From: Aporrectodea caliginosa
Lineage: Eukaryota > Annelida > Clitellata > Crassiclitellata > Lumbricidae
DNA: 64,000 bases
Assembly: GCA_020284085.1 (NCBI GenBank)
Contig: JACEVL010000130.1
Location: 225,001 to 289,000, forward strand
Direction: 5' to 3'
Position 1 is the stretch's first letter. Every line of letters starts with the position of its first letter. Of this stretch, positions 44,801-54,152 are shown piece after piece. The translations under genes and the position numbers were made by a program. The notes below the pieces were generated by a model that was given only the letters and a program-made list of their open reading frames with translations, was not told the origin of the DNA and did not search any database.

Positions 44801-47800
44801 GGTGATGAAACCAGTTTTCTTCAAGGGAATATAAGGAGAAGACACCTGTGAGCTAAGAGTTCTTTCTGTTGAGATGTTTGACTGTACCAGAATGTCTGTT
44901 GACTTTTAGTAAAATAGAAGAATTGTGAACCTGAGTCTTTCATGAAATAAGTTAATAAAGTTTTTAACTAAGAGAGATGACAAGTCCAAATTCACCATAG
45001 ATGTAACGAAATGTCACAATATACTTACATACAGAGTCTGCTAATCTAATCTAATCTTAGAGCTTCTGTAGTGCCACTCACTGTAATTATGCACTGGGGT
45101 TCAGTCAGTGGTTGCTTCAAAGTGAATCGTGAAAGGTACATCACAATGATCGTGAATTTGATTGAAATCTGGAATCTGACGAGCAATCCAAGAGAATAGA
45201 GAAAAGATAAGTTTATTCTTCAAGTCATTATCTGCTGCACTTTCAGCTGCTGGGGGGGGGTCACATAATTTAAACTATATCTTCAAACATACCTGTTGAT
45301 AAAACTCCAAATGTTTGAGCTTCACATTAAACCATTTATGAAGCATGATTTTAAAATAGCTGTTGCAAGAGTATGTATGTATATATGTATGTATATCTAA
45401 TGACACACTTTTTTTCCAACTGACTGATAGCTGCGTACACAGAGTGCCTCTGAGAGGCTTTTAAGACATGCTATACAATTGTTCTGTTACATTACTTTAC
45501 TTGCATTGTTTACAAGGTCTTGGAATGGACAATGTTGAGTGCTCACAAGTATACTGGTATTTATATATTTTCTTTAAACAGGTAAGCGAACTGAAAGTAC
45601 AGCATGAACAAGACCTTCAGGTGAAAGAAGAAAGTCATGCGGAAGCCTTGGCAAGGCTAGACACTCAGCTGAACGAAAAAATTGCTGGTAAGTTCAAGAG
45701 GTTACGGAAGCAGAAGTCTAAACTGTTTGGCCAAAAATTCTTTGACTTTAAATTTAGCTAGGCAGATTTTCCTCAGGTCTTGCTAGTTATAGCCCTCATT
45801 TTAACTTCAACAACTTTGAGTTTAGAAACAGTGTAATTCAAAAGCTGTGACGCTTCAAAAATGTAATCAACCCCTGGAGTACCAACTGATTAGAAGAGGG
45901 TTGTGTACTTGGTGGAAATAAAGCCTGCATCAGTACCTCCAGATTTTCAATTGTAGCAAAACAGGTAGTTTGGGTCATCAGAAAACACGATGTTGAATGA
46001 GCTTGTTAAGAAGTGGAAATATTCATCTGTTTTTCTTTTACTTCATTGCAACTTGGGCTTACGTATTTGTTACGAAGTCACTGCCTTCTAATTTTCTCAA
46101 CAGCATGAGCTGTAGTTGAGGGCCACCAGTAACAATAAGTTTAGTCAAACATACGATTGCCAAATTAATCAAATGATTGAGGTTGTAGCATGGTTTTGAT
46201 TGCAGCTTGGGTTGACGCAAACTTTTCTAATAATTCTATGAGAAATTAGTTCTTTTATGGGGGCTAAATTGGTTGTTGCTAAATGAATGTCATTTGCCTT
46301 ACTCTTGCACTGCATTCTGTTTCAGAACTGAATAGCAGCCATGAAGCACAAGTGGAAGACTTAACGAAACAATTTGAAGATGCCAAGCTGTGCCTTTTAG
46401 TGAGTTTATACAAACTGTTGGCCTATTTTAACCGATGTACTCTGTACTCAGGGTTTAGGGATCTGTCCATTGGTGACTTAAGAGCTGATATTTAGAGCCT
46501 CCACTAAATGCCACATGGAACATGGGAGCTTTGCTTTTACTCATGCTTGTGCTTACTGATAGGCCTTGAATTTTATTTTCCTAAATGACTGAAGTTTGTA
46601 AATTGACGTTTTAATAGACTTTGGATGACAATTCTTAGCAGACAAACAGGCGTGGAGCAGAATGTATGGGTTAAGGGTAAAAACTGTTAACCCCACTATC
46701 ACTAGAAAACAGTGAGGTTATAGAATTGCTTTTGAAGACTGTTGCTAAAGGACCCAGCTCTTGAGAAATGCTGTTGAGATAAGTACACTCTTCATAATAT
46801 GCTGCTGGATACTTATGCACCCATAGGCATTTCCTTTATGAGGCTTGGTTCTTACAGCTGAAAAACAATGAAGATAACAGTATTTGACTCATGGTAAGAC
46901 TTGCCAAGGAGTCACACTTGACTCACTGCCATTGGGGAGTTACACCAAGGTTTTTTGTGAAGCCAGTACTGAGTACTTGACATGCTACTCGAATGGTGTT
47001 ATCTTGTTTCTTTGAGTGTCTTGTATTTTTGGATCATCAGCTGCCCTTGGCAGAAGAGACTCTAGATGTGACGTGGCCAGTGGAGAGTGATGAGCTTTAG
47101 TTTTATGGTTAGGATAGTCGACGTCTTTGGCCACTTTAACCGGCCATTTGGAGAGCAGGAGATAGTGACCCAGGCTGAGTACTGTAACAATGAACCAGCA
47201 ATCTGTGTTTTGCTTCTACTTACCTGCTTATCTGCATTTGTGCGTACATGGCAAGCAGGAAGGCAAATACAATGACAAGACTATCCAACCATTCATGTAT
47301 GTATGTCTGTATTAATGTCTGTCTCTGTCTTTGTATCTGTCTGTCTGTTTTTATGTACGTATTATCTTTGTATGTGTGTATGTATGTTTTTATTCATCCA
47401 ACTTCCTGATGTTCCTGAGCTCAGTTTAAACATCATCATCACCAAAATAATTAGACTAGCTTAATTTATTTGTCTAAAGATTTTGATGTCGGTGTCTTTA
47501 GGAAAAAGTGACGCAACTTAAAGCGGAATGTGACGACTTGCGAAGTCGCGAGAAGTCGTACAGCACCACCTACCAACAGGAGTCGGAGATAAAGATCCAG
47601 AATGCCCTGTTGCCTTATCGTTATCTGGAACAGGAAGTGGAAAGCCTGCGGGTGGTAATGGACCTGCGCAACCAGGAGCTGGCACAACTGCGTCAGAACA
47701 AACGGGAGATGGAAAAGCAGGTGTGACAACTGGACAGCAGTTTTTTGATGGTTACACTGTGAAATTCCAAACCATTCATTCTTTTAGAGCATTTTGATAG

Positions 47801-49572
47801 CACCTCTGCCAGATGTCTACTCTAATCAGTGCTAAAAATGTAAATGTACACATTTCTCTATAGTGAGCGGAAGAACATGTAGATCTAAACAGTGGTTATT
47901 TCATCTAGAAAACTCAACCACTGAAAGGCATTATGTTGGCAAGAGAGACATGTGCAGTAGAATAGTCAGAACAGTTTCCATGCGAAAAATATTCTCAACA
48001 ATTGTGGAGGCATATGATTTCAGTGCTTTTAAATATTATATTTGTCCCATTTAAATGTTCACTCCACCCGTTGACTGTGAAGCCCTGTGATTTACCCCTG
48101 CTCCTCAAAGTGCTTCTGAATCGTTGCTCCGAGTCATCGACTATATTATTATTATTATTATTTTCAGGTAAGCCAAATCTGTTGTGACATTTTCTACATG
48201 TAACAAATGTGCACAGTGGTTTTAATAATAACTTGATGATGATGATGGTGATGGGTGATAATGATTTGTTATTTTATGTAACGAACATTTTGTTGTTAAT
48301 CATGACAGCTGGAAGAGATTCCTGTGGCTCGTGAGACCATCAACAAATTACAGCAGAAGATCGAAAATCTTGAGGCGATCATCAACATTAAAGTTGATTA
48401 TGAAAAGTAACCGTCATTCGTTAGATATAAATCACTTTAGATAGTTCCGAGTATAGACTTTTGCTCTTTTAGTTTTTTGTTTCGTCCGTTTGATGTTTCC
48501 CAAACTGTTGGGTCGTGACCCACTTTTGGGTCGTGAAGCTCTGGCAAATGGGTCGCAAATTTTTTTAGAGAAACATTTATTTGTTCAGAACAACAACATT
48601 TTGCGATGATTGGGCTATAACTAGTTTCCTTTTAAATATGCCAATTTCTAAACACTACGTAAATCTGCACATTTCCATGCCAAATTACGAATCAAATTTG
48701 AGTACACAATGCTTAATTTTACAGTGTGTACCAAGACTGCCAAGATATTCACAAGTGTGTCCCAACCCAGAGAAGTTTGGGAACCGCTGCCTTATATTGC
48801 ACTGTATGTCATTGGATTAGATTAAATTAGATGCCTTCCGGGTCTCTTTTACTGTAATGTTTTGTCTGGATTTCTGTAATGGATTATGATTAGTGATGGA
48901 CTAACGAGATAATCAGCTGATGACTTGTTACAAAAGATTCTGTAGGTCCAGTTCAGAATAAAGGATTGCCTTAGTGTTAAGCAGTTCAGACTTAATGGGA
49001 ACACTTTTTTTAAGACTGTCAAGAAGATATAAACTGTTGCTAATCTGTATTTGTTTACTGTTTAACCTTTCAGCCATGTTTTGGCACCTGTGGTTAAACG
49101 TTCAGGTGCATACACACATTATGACGGATACAAAATAAATTTTGCAATTGTTGCTTTGTCTGTTTTCAGGGAACTGGCCGAGAAACATCACGTTCTGCTG
49201 CGCAAGTACGATCGTGAATCGAAAGCAAAGAAACGTCTGTCAATGGACAATGAGGAGCTTGTTTGGCGACTGAGCCAGAGCGAGGTTGGCTCCATCCCGG
49301 ATGTCTTTCGAATGTCCCTCAGTCAGCTGCCGACGATCCCCTCGGGGGGCCACAGAGACGTGCACGAACCTCGACAGCGACCCAAGTCAATGGTAGTGCT
49401 TTCGCCCCCAACCACGCCGTCTGGTGGTGGTGGCACCGACAAGCCCCCTCTTCACAGGGCTTCACAGTCGACGGGTGGAGTGAAACTCAGAAGGCCTCGA
49501 ATGTTCGGAAGCGTGGATCATAATCTAGCGACGGACATGAAGCTGAGCGAGATTAAACAGTCTGATGTTTAG
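38569..49572 (+). CDS. MTUS1/MTUS2 (ATIP)-family microtubule-associated protein, C-terminal 478 aa
   Basis: Nine exons join without breaking phase: 38569-38807, 40348-40429, 42931-43089, 44465-44520, 45582-45687, 46326-46399, 47502-47720, 48309-48406, 49170-49572. Each internal junction has AG before and GT after. The product is almost entirely coiled coil. Diagnostic blocks are GFEAMTVLVKYLTEE (start of the ATIP coiled coil), YLEQEVESLRVVMDLRNQEL, and KRLSMDNEELVWRLSQSE. Vertebrate MTUS proteins have the last block just before a short Ser/Pro-rich tail. Here the tail is about 100 residues. In vertebrates these proteins bind microtubules or plus ends, and ATIP1 binds the AT2 receptor; the role here is inferred. 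The first codon is split with an upstream exon not found, so the N-terminus is missing. Confidence 0.83.
39152..40347. other. MTUS-like intron with an interspersed element
   Basis: Intron a-b runs 38,808-40,347. At about 39,690-39,850 a segment starts CAGGGGCGTAGCCAGGAAAA, a wording common at the ends of invertebrate non-autonomous DNA elements. Its other end was not defined. A LINE tail (GAGGCGCTATATAAACTG) sits at 40,226-40,245, plus strand. Confidence 0.4.
40348..40429 (+). CDS. MTUS-like exon b
   Basis: Flanked by TTATTTCAG and GTAACA. It encodes VLVGQLQEAKGQLANASKQL, corresponding to the L-x-x-E-L-x-x-A-S region of ATIP. Confidence 0.85.
40433..40472. repeat. (CTAAT)n microsatellite just after exon b
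   Basis: Seven AATCT/CTAAT pentamers start four bases after the exon b donor. Confidence 0.9.
40622..40819. mobile_element. hAT-type MITE, 198 bp
   Basis: The ends CAGTGCTTTTTTC and AGAAAAAGCACTG are inverted repeats. They are flanked by the perfect 8-bp duplication GATTAGAT (40,614-40,621 and 40,820-40,827). Inside each end is a TCCGGAAC motif (GGTCCGGAACTTCC left, GTTCCGGAAC right). A related copy lies at 42,574. Confidence 0.92.
41108..41430. repeat. (ATGT)n microsatellite
   Basis: More than 300 bp of TATG/TGTG tetranucleotides with one short interruption at 41,327-41,334. All frames through it on both strands are artefacts. Confidence 0.96.
42385..42565 (+). pseudogene. non-LTR retrotransposon ORF2 C-terminus and 3' tail
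   Basis: The plus strand encodes APSLETFKSQLKTYLLKYP, the S-L-x-x-F-K-x-x-L-K-T block. It ends with CAACGGTGCTATATAAATTA and runs into (ATT)n. It is 5' truncated. Confidence 0.8.
42555..42573. repeat. (ATT)n tail, first block
   Basis: (ATT)n at the end of the 42.4-kb LINE copy, interrupted by the hAT-type MITE that follows. Confidence 0.8.
42574..42821. mobile_element. hAT-type MITE, second copy of the 40.6-kb family
   Basis: It begins CAGTGCTTTTTTTCATTGGG, shows GGTCCGGAACGGCGTTCCGG inside, and ends TTTTTTTCTAGAAAAAAAGCA. The last CTG of the right end is missing. It sits in the (ATT)n tail of the LINE copy, so the exact duplication cannot be read. Confidence 0.8.
42822..42900. repeat. (ATT)n tail, second block
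   Basis: ATTATT repeats continue on the other side of the MITE. Confidence 0.9.
42931..43089 (+). CDS. MTUS-like exon c
   Basis: Flanked by CTGTTTTCAG and GTAAAC. Highly charged coiled coil (LQEKHKNELFRLHVSHQVEQ). Confidence 0.88.
43779..44065 (+). mobile_element. tRNA-derived SINE, copy 3
   Basis: GTTGTTAGCATGCTGAACAG and the B-box region GAGTTCAAATCCC are followed by a body with GCGCCCCCAGTGAAGTCGGC. It ends AATGAAGTTGCTAAGACTTC and CCCATGGTTGCTAGTC. It lies in the MTUS-like intron c-d. Confidence 0.8.
44222..44412. repeat. (ATAC)n/(ATGC) microsatellite
   Basis: CATA/CATG tetranucleotides immediately upstream of exon d. Confidence 0.95.
44465..44520 (+). CDS. MTUS-like exon d (56 nt)
   Basis: Flanked by CTGTTGTAG and GTAAGC. 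Encodes VLQQLSCGLNDVQLKHNEE in the phase required by its neighbours. Confidence 0.8.
45582..45687 (+). CDS. MTUS-like exon e
   Basis: Flanked by TCTTTAAACAG and GTAAGT. Encodes VSELKVQHEQDLQVKEESHA and ARLDTQLNEKIA. Confidence 0.87.
46326..46399 (+). CDS. MTUS-like exon f
   Basis: Flanked by TGTTTCAG and GTGAGT. Encodes ELNSSHEAQVEDLTKQFEDA, parallel to the S-H-E-x-x-x-E-x-L repeats in ATIP. Confidence 0.85.
47502..47720 (+). CDS. MTUS-like exon g
   Basis: Flanked by GTGTCTTTAG and GTGTGA. It carries the highly conserved YLEQEVESLRVVMDLRNQEL block. Confidence 0.9.
47775..47840 (-). mobile_element. non-LTR retrotransposon 3' tail
   Basis: TTTTGATAGCACCTCTGCCA then TCTACTC is a diverged copy of the shared terminal motif, pointing left. 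Confidence 0.5.
48309..48406 (+). CDS. MTUS-like exon h
   Basis: Flanked by CATGACAG and GTAACC. Encodes ETINKLQQKIENLEAIINIK. Confidence 0.85.
48490..48795. mobile_element. old hAT (Charlie-like) non-autonomous element
   Basis: The left has TTTCCCAAACTGTTGGGTCG and TGACCCACTTTTGGGTCG. The right has CAACCCAGAGAAGTTTGGGA followed by ACCGCTG. The pattern 'CCCAAAC...GGGTCGTGACCC ... GTTTGGGAACCGCTG' is that of many hAT non-autonomous elements. The left outermost bases and the target duplication are not clear. Confidence 0.6.
49170..49572 (+). CDS. MTUS-like last coding exon
   Basis: Preceded by TCTGTTTTCAG. It opens with ELAEKHHVLLRKYDRESKAK, then KRLSMDNEELVWRL. It continues with a Ser/Pro/Gly-rich basic tail (PKSMVVLSPPTTPSGGGG) and stops at TAG 49570-49572. 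Confidence 0.92.
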
Positions 49573-50455
49573 TCCGTCGTAAAGATGAGGAGGACAGTGG
49601 TTTCAATCGGAAGCTGGCAAAGCACGTGGTAAAAGTTGGAACAGTGTGTTGACAGACAAGCTCACTACAATGAGCATCAGGGAGTCTGTCTTGTGTAGTT
49701 AGGAAGGTCAACGGGTTCTGTTAAATATTAATAGAATCAACGTTTTTACTTGTGGCCACGCTAGGACTACAGTTTTTGAGATGATGGCTGCATTAACGTG
49801 TTGTGGTGGACAAGTGATATACAACACTGGCCTTTCACCGTTCTATGTAGGATCAGATTTTTCCATGGCATCGACGTATTGAGTAAAGTAACAAACTGAT
49901 ATGGAAAATGTTGTTTGAGAATTGCAATTCTACCGTACATCTGAAGTATAGATTTTTGTGCCTTTGAGGTTGACAGGCACCACAAAAGAACATCCATTTA
50001 CATGGATAAATAACTGTTCTTCCAACTGCAAAAGCAGTAAATGGTCTAAATGAAGTTTATTTGATAGCATGGATAAGTTTTGTGTTTTCTTCGTACTCTT
50101 TGTTTTCAATGGTTCCTCTTTGATAATGTAGAAATGTGTTATTTTCAATTATCCATCGACGACATAATTATACAGGACGACGGAAAGTTGATATTTTTCA
50201 GATGAGGACGGGACTGAAGAAAGAAAAGTATTTTAAATTTAAATTTTGTTATTTTAAAGACAATGATTCCATTGCTGAAGAGATGGTTTCCATTTTTAAT
50301 TACGCTGTCTTGTCATGTAGGTTTTAAGTTCAAAGCTTTCTTAACGAAGCTTTAGTTGATGATTTGGGCCAATTCCGATGTCTGTTTAATATTATCAGGT
50401 GAATCGTAGCAAAAATCTGTGAATAGTTTACCAATAAAATTTGCCAAATATTCTT
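49573..50455 (+). other. 3' untranslated region of the MTUS-like gene
   Basis: About 880 bp from the stop codon to just past the poly(A) signal. It is AT-rich with no recognised repeat. Confidence 0.65.
50433..50438 (+). promoter_or_regulatory. poly(A) signal AATAAA
   Basis: The first clear AATAAA after the MTUS-like stop. A T-rich element (TTCTTGTTTTTTTGTG) follows about 17 bases downstream, as expected. Confidence 0.7.
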
Positions 50456-50739
50456 GTTTTTTTGTGCTGAATTTGGCCATAAAATCCGAGAACAGGTGGA
50501 CACCGCATGCCACCCACGCTCGAGGAGCCTGACAGACGACTGAAGCTTCTGCTACCTAATAGGTATGATGTATCAAGCTGGGCCTAGCGCATTCAGTTCA
50601 AAATTCTAACACTTCTGCGCAACTTTCTCTCGTTGGGTAGCTTCTTCATACCTTCAGACCTTGTGTACCTCGGTCTCCTCACTACCAGGTCGCTACGCCA
50701 TTGCGTCTTGAGCTTTCTCAGGCTTTCTCTTCCTCTGTT

Positions 50740-50850
50740 TCGGAAATGCCTGGACTATCTTATTTGTTAGTGGCAGCACTGGCTTGGGTAGGGAGTGCCT
50801 CTGAAACTCTGAGTGGCACTTTATAAGTTTTAATTACAATTACAAGACGA
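50740..50850 (+). mobile_element. non-LTR retrotransposon 3' tail
   Basis: GGGAGTGCCTCTGAAACTCT then GAGTGGCACTTTATAAGTTT and an AATTAC repeat tail form the shared terminal motif, plus orientation. Confidence 0.65.
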
Positions 50851-51099
50851 TTACACAGGGCCACAATCCCGTCAGCATGCCCACATAATCGGACCCATAT
50901 TCCCATATGGGACCCATATAGAGCCCATGTGTGTCCCACCTAATAAACATGGGCAGGCTAGGCTGATGGGAAAGGACCTGTCGAAAGTGCTGCATACCTG
51001 GTATATTAAAGGGCAGAAAATGTATGCAGATTACATTAGTACAGTAAGTAGGTCAGTAAAAGAATTTAATTGTCTAGATATCGCCTATACCTAAAGCCG

Positions 51100-51980
51100 G
51101 CTGTGGGGGTGGTGACGACGGCAGTGGTGTGGTGCCGTGGTGACGACGACGGTGGACGTTGATGGCGACGGCGGTGACGGTGGAGACGACGGCGGTGGAG
51201 GTTGGTGGCGACGGCGGTGACGGTGGAGACGACGGCGGTGGAGGTTGGTGGCGACGGCGGTGACGGTGGATGCGACGACGGTGGAGGTTGGTGGCGACGG
51301 CGGTGACGGTGGATGCGACGACGGTGGAGGTTGGTGGCGACGGCGGTGACGGTGGAGACGACGGCGGTGACGGTGGATGCGACGACGGTGGAGGTTGGTG
51401 GTGACGGCGGTGACGGTGGAGACGACGGCGGTGGAGGTTGGTGGCGACGGCGGTGACGGTGGAGACGACGGCGGTGGAGGTTGGTGGCGACGGCGGTGAC
51501 GGTGGAGACGACGGCGGTGGAGGTTGGTGGCGACGGCGGTGACGGTGGAGACGACGGCGGTGGAGGTTGGTGGCGACGGCGGTGACGGTGGAGACGACGG
51601 CGGTGGAGGTTGGTGGCGACGGCGGTGACGGTGGAGACGACGGCGGTGGAGGTTGGTGGCGACGGCGGTGACGGTGGTGGCGACGGCGGTGGTGGAGGTT
51701 GGTGGCGACGGCGGTGACGGTGGAGACGACGGCGGTGGAGGTTGGTGGCGACGGCGGGCGGTGACGGTGGATGCGACGACGGTGGAGGTTGGTGGCGACG
51801 GCGGTGACGGTGGATGCGACGACGGTGGAGGTTGGTGGCGACGGCGGTGACGGTGGATGCGACGACGGTGGAGGTTGGTGGCGACGGCGGTGACGGTGGC
51901 GAGACGACGGCGGTGTGGTGGCGACGGCGGTGATGGTGTTGTGGCGACGGCGGTGGGGTGGTGGCGATGGCGGTTGAGAT
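51100..51980. repeat. GC-rich 43-bp minisatellite
   Basis: About 20 units of the form GGTGACGGTGGAGACGACGG then CGGTGGAGGTTGGTGGCGACGGC, with variants (TGGATGCGACGACGG). The period is 43, not a multiple of three. On the minus strand all three frames of the unit lack stops, giving a 297-codon frame (51,091-51,984) that cycles through Pro-rich, His/Arg-rich and Ala/Val/Thr-rich phases with a 43-residue period. It lies between the convergent gene ends. It is not considered a gene. Confidence 0.93.
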
Positions 51981-52094
51981 TCATTACAATATAATTCGGT
52001 TATATATAATTATTCTATTCTATTTACGGACGATACGGTGCTGTGGCAGTCCGAGACTGAAGTACTAGGTTATGATGGGCTAAAGAGCGGAGAG

Positions 52095-52330
52095 GACGTC
52101 CAGAAGTAGCTGAGATCACATATCACTGATAAGATCACAAAGGTACCGTGGAGCTTGACCCAAGAACGTTTTACAGTTAAGAAAGAGAATTTTAAACTGA
52201 ATCCTAGCAGTTAAGAGAAGCCAATGAAGGTGTTCAGTTATGAAAATCGAAATATGGGAGAAATGAGGAAGGCGGGCGGTCAAACGATCATATGATGTTA
52301 TTCCATCAACGAGTACCATTGGCCCGTTTG
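52095..52330 (-). pseudogene. non-LTR retrotransposon reverse transcriptase tail
   Basis: The minus strand encodes LHWLLLTARIQFKILFLNCK followed by GQAPRYLCDLI. This is the 'L-H-W-L-P-V-x-x-R-I-x-x-K-I...Y-L-x-D-L-I' region after the reverse transcriptase thumb in CR1/Jockey-type LINEs. An isolated fragment. Confidence 0.8.
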
Positions 52331-52429
52331 TAAAATTGATGCTCTGGAATCGTATTGTACTAACTCTACTACAGAGTGTAATTATATGGACTGCTCATGC
52401 ACGCCAGCAGATATTTTTGCAGGAGGGGC

Positions 52430-52835
52430 AAAACACAATGGTCACGGTTAAATGTTTTAGCAAGAGCTTGAAAATGCAAAACAGGAACTTACGAACATGG
52501 GTTTTTTCATGTAGGTTTTTAAAATGTAAAATCTAAAACAATACCCAAACAAATTTTTGGGGATATTGTTTTTAATTAGTGCTTCAGTGAGAAGAAATTT
52601 GTTAAACACCAAAAATTAGTAGTTAAAAAATAGGTATCAATTTTCCAGGGGGGGGGCAAGTGCCCCTTCTTGCCCCTATGTGCAGGCGCCCATAGGGCCG
52701 CTCCAGACCTGCTATGAGAGCTCACGACGCTCCTCCAAACCCCTTAGTCGGTTGACTCGGTTTCTTGTCGGCTTGCTCAAGGACTAGTAAACACCCCCCG
52801 AAACAAAATCCTGGCTACGGCCTTAGAAATGCATA
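52430..52835. mobile_element. DNA-element fragment ending in TCCTGGCTACGGCC
   Basis: The right end reads AAAATCCTGGCTACGGCCTT, the complement-type of the CGTAGCCAGGA end at 39.69 kb. A G run and GCCCCT(T/A) words lie at 52,650-52,680. The left end was not found. Confidence 0.45.
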
Positions 52836-52979
52836 AAGCAATACAAATACTTTTTTTAAACACAGTAAGTGCCACACTATGGATACACGTCTTACAGAAC
52901 AATACAACGTAGTTCCAATAATTTCCTAAATCTGAGAAGAGCAACACTATTTAAGGCACAACAAACATTGAAAAAACAT

Positions 52980-52985
52980 TTTATT
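52980..52985 (-). promoter_or_regulatory. candidate poly(A) signal for the Furry-like gene
   Basis: TTTATT on plus is AATAAA on minus, about 1.0 kb downstream of the stop at 53,998. It is a candidate only. Confidence 0.45.
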
Positions 52986-52989
52986 TGTT

Positions 52990-53997
52990 ATCACGTAAAA
53001 CCAGCAGCATGTGCAATTTGGTTGGCTGTCTAAAAACGATTATTCTGCCAAAGACGATCTTTGTAAATAGAAGCCAAAATCTTTAAAATAGTGGATGCGT
53101 CGTTGGCTCACATGCATTTCAGTCAAGAACACATAAAACAAACCTTTTGGCAAGGAATGTAATTGTAAAGTACATGTAATCAGTAGTTGGCGCCACTTCA
53201 TGGAGGGAAACTCCTCCTCAGCGGCACTCAAACATAGATAAGTTGAAACCCTCGGATAGATTCAAATTTCCTCGGCAGCAGTTGTAAACGAACCACAGAG
53301 TTACACTAAAACCTTAAGTTACATAATTACATCAGCTGTACACGTCGTAAAATTAAAAACTTCTCAACATGGGACCACAGAATTAGTTGGCGTTAGACAC
53401 TGCAGATTTTAGATTCCGCTAAAGATGGTGTACACCAAGCATCATTCATCTGGAAAAGCCGTGTCTAGGCCGCCAATAATCTCACGTCATGTCACCTCGT
53501 TGGATGACCTACGTGGTTACAAATCTGGATCAAATCCACCAGGAGAAAGATCAAACACGCCAGAACATGATCAAATCCACTACTAAGTTCGCTTCATTAG
53601 AAAGAAGCCTACGCTATTAAATTCCATGCAAACTATGCATTCCTAAACACATCAAGTGCTGATACAACCAGTAAAGGAATCCAAGGACGTGGCAAGGGAA
53701 CCGATAGAAGTGATAAGAAAGTTTCGAGAACTGGTCAAGAATCTATGGAAGTGGTACAAAAGTTGAAAAGTGGTTGAAAGAACTCATAAAAGAAATCTAT
53801 GAAAGTGGTAAAATGTTAACAACTGGTAAAGAAGTTGAAAATTCATAATCTACGAATTTGCGATAAGGACGCTGAGACAGCAGGCCAATGAATCGGTAAT
53901 GGAATTGCCGAGCCTGGCGCAGGCAGACAGTCCTACGCTCCATTACTTATTTCTCCATCTAGTGTTTTTGAGTTGTCATTTGCAAGGCTCCTCTCAA
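52990..53997 (-). other. probable 3' untranslated region of the Furry-like gene
   Basis: No coding exon or repeat was recognised between the stop codon and the candidate poly(A) signal. The sequence is AT-rich. Confidence 0.45.
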
Positions 53998-54152
53998 CTA
54001 GAGCGTGCTCGAGTCCGAATGTTTGATGGCGATCGTCGGTTCGTCGGGTGATCGGATGTGGTGTCGCAGGGATTCGAGGGCAACTGAAACGTGGACCTTG
54101 ATCTCCATCAGGTGGTTGTAGATCTGGCTCAGATCCGTACTCTGCTGGCACA
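53998..54152 (-). CDS. Furry-like last exon
   Basis: Encodes QQSTDLSQIYNHLMEIKVHV then ALESLRHHIRSPDEPT and stops at TAG (53,998-54,000). The acceptor at 54,153 (CCTGGCAG) was chosen; another in-frame acceptor at 54,165 would add four residues. Confidence 0.78.

Noticed and set aside
51091..51984. 297-codon Pro/Arg-rich frame as a gene
   Set aside because: It is the minus-strand reading of a 43-bp minisatellite whose unit lacks stops in every phase. No start context, splice site or domain.
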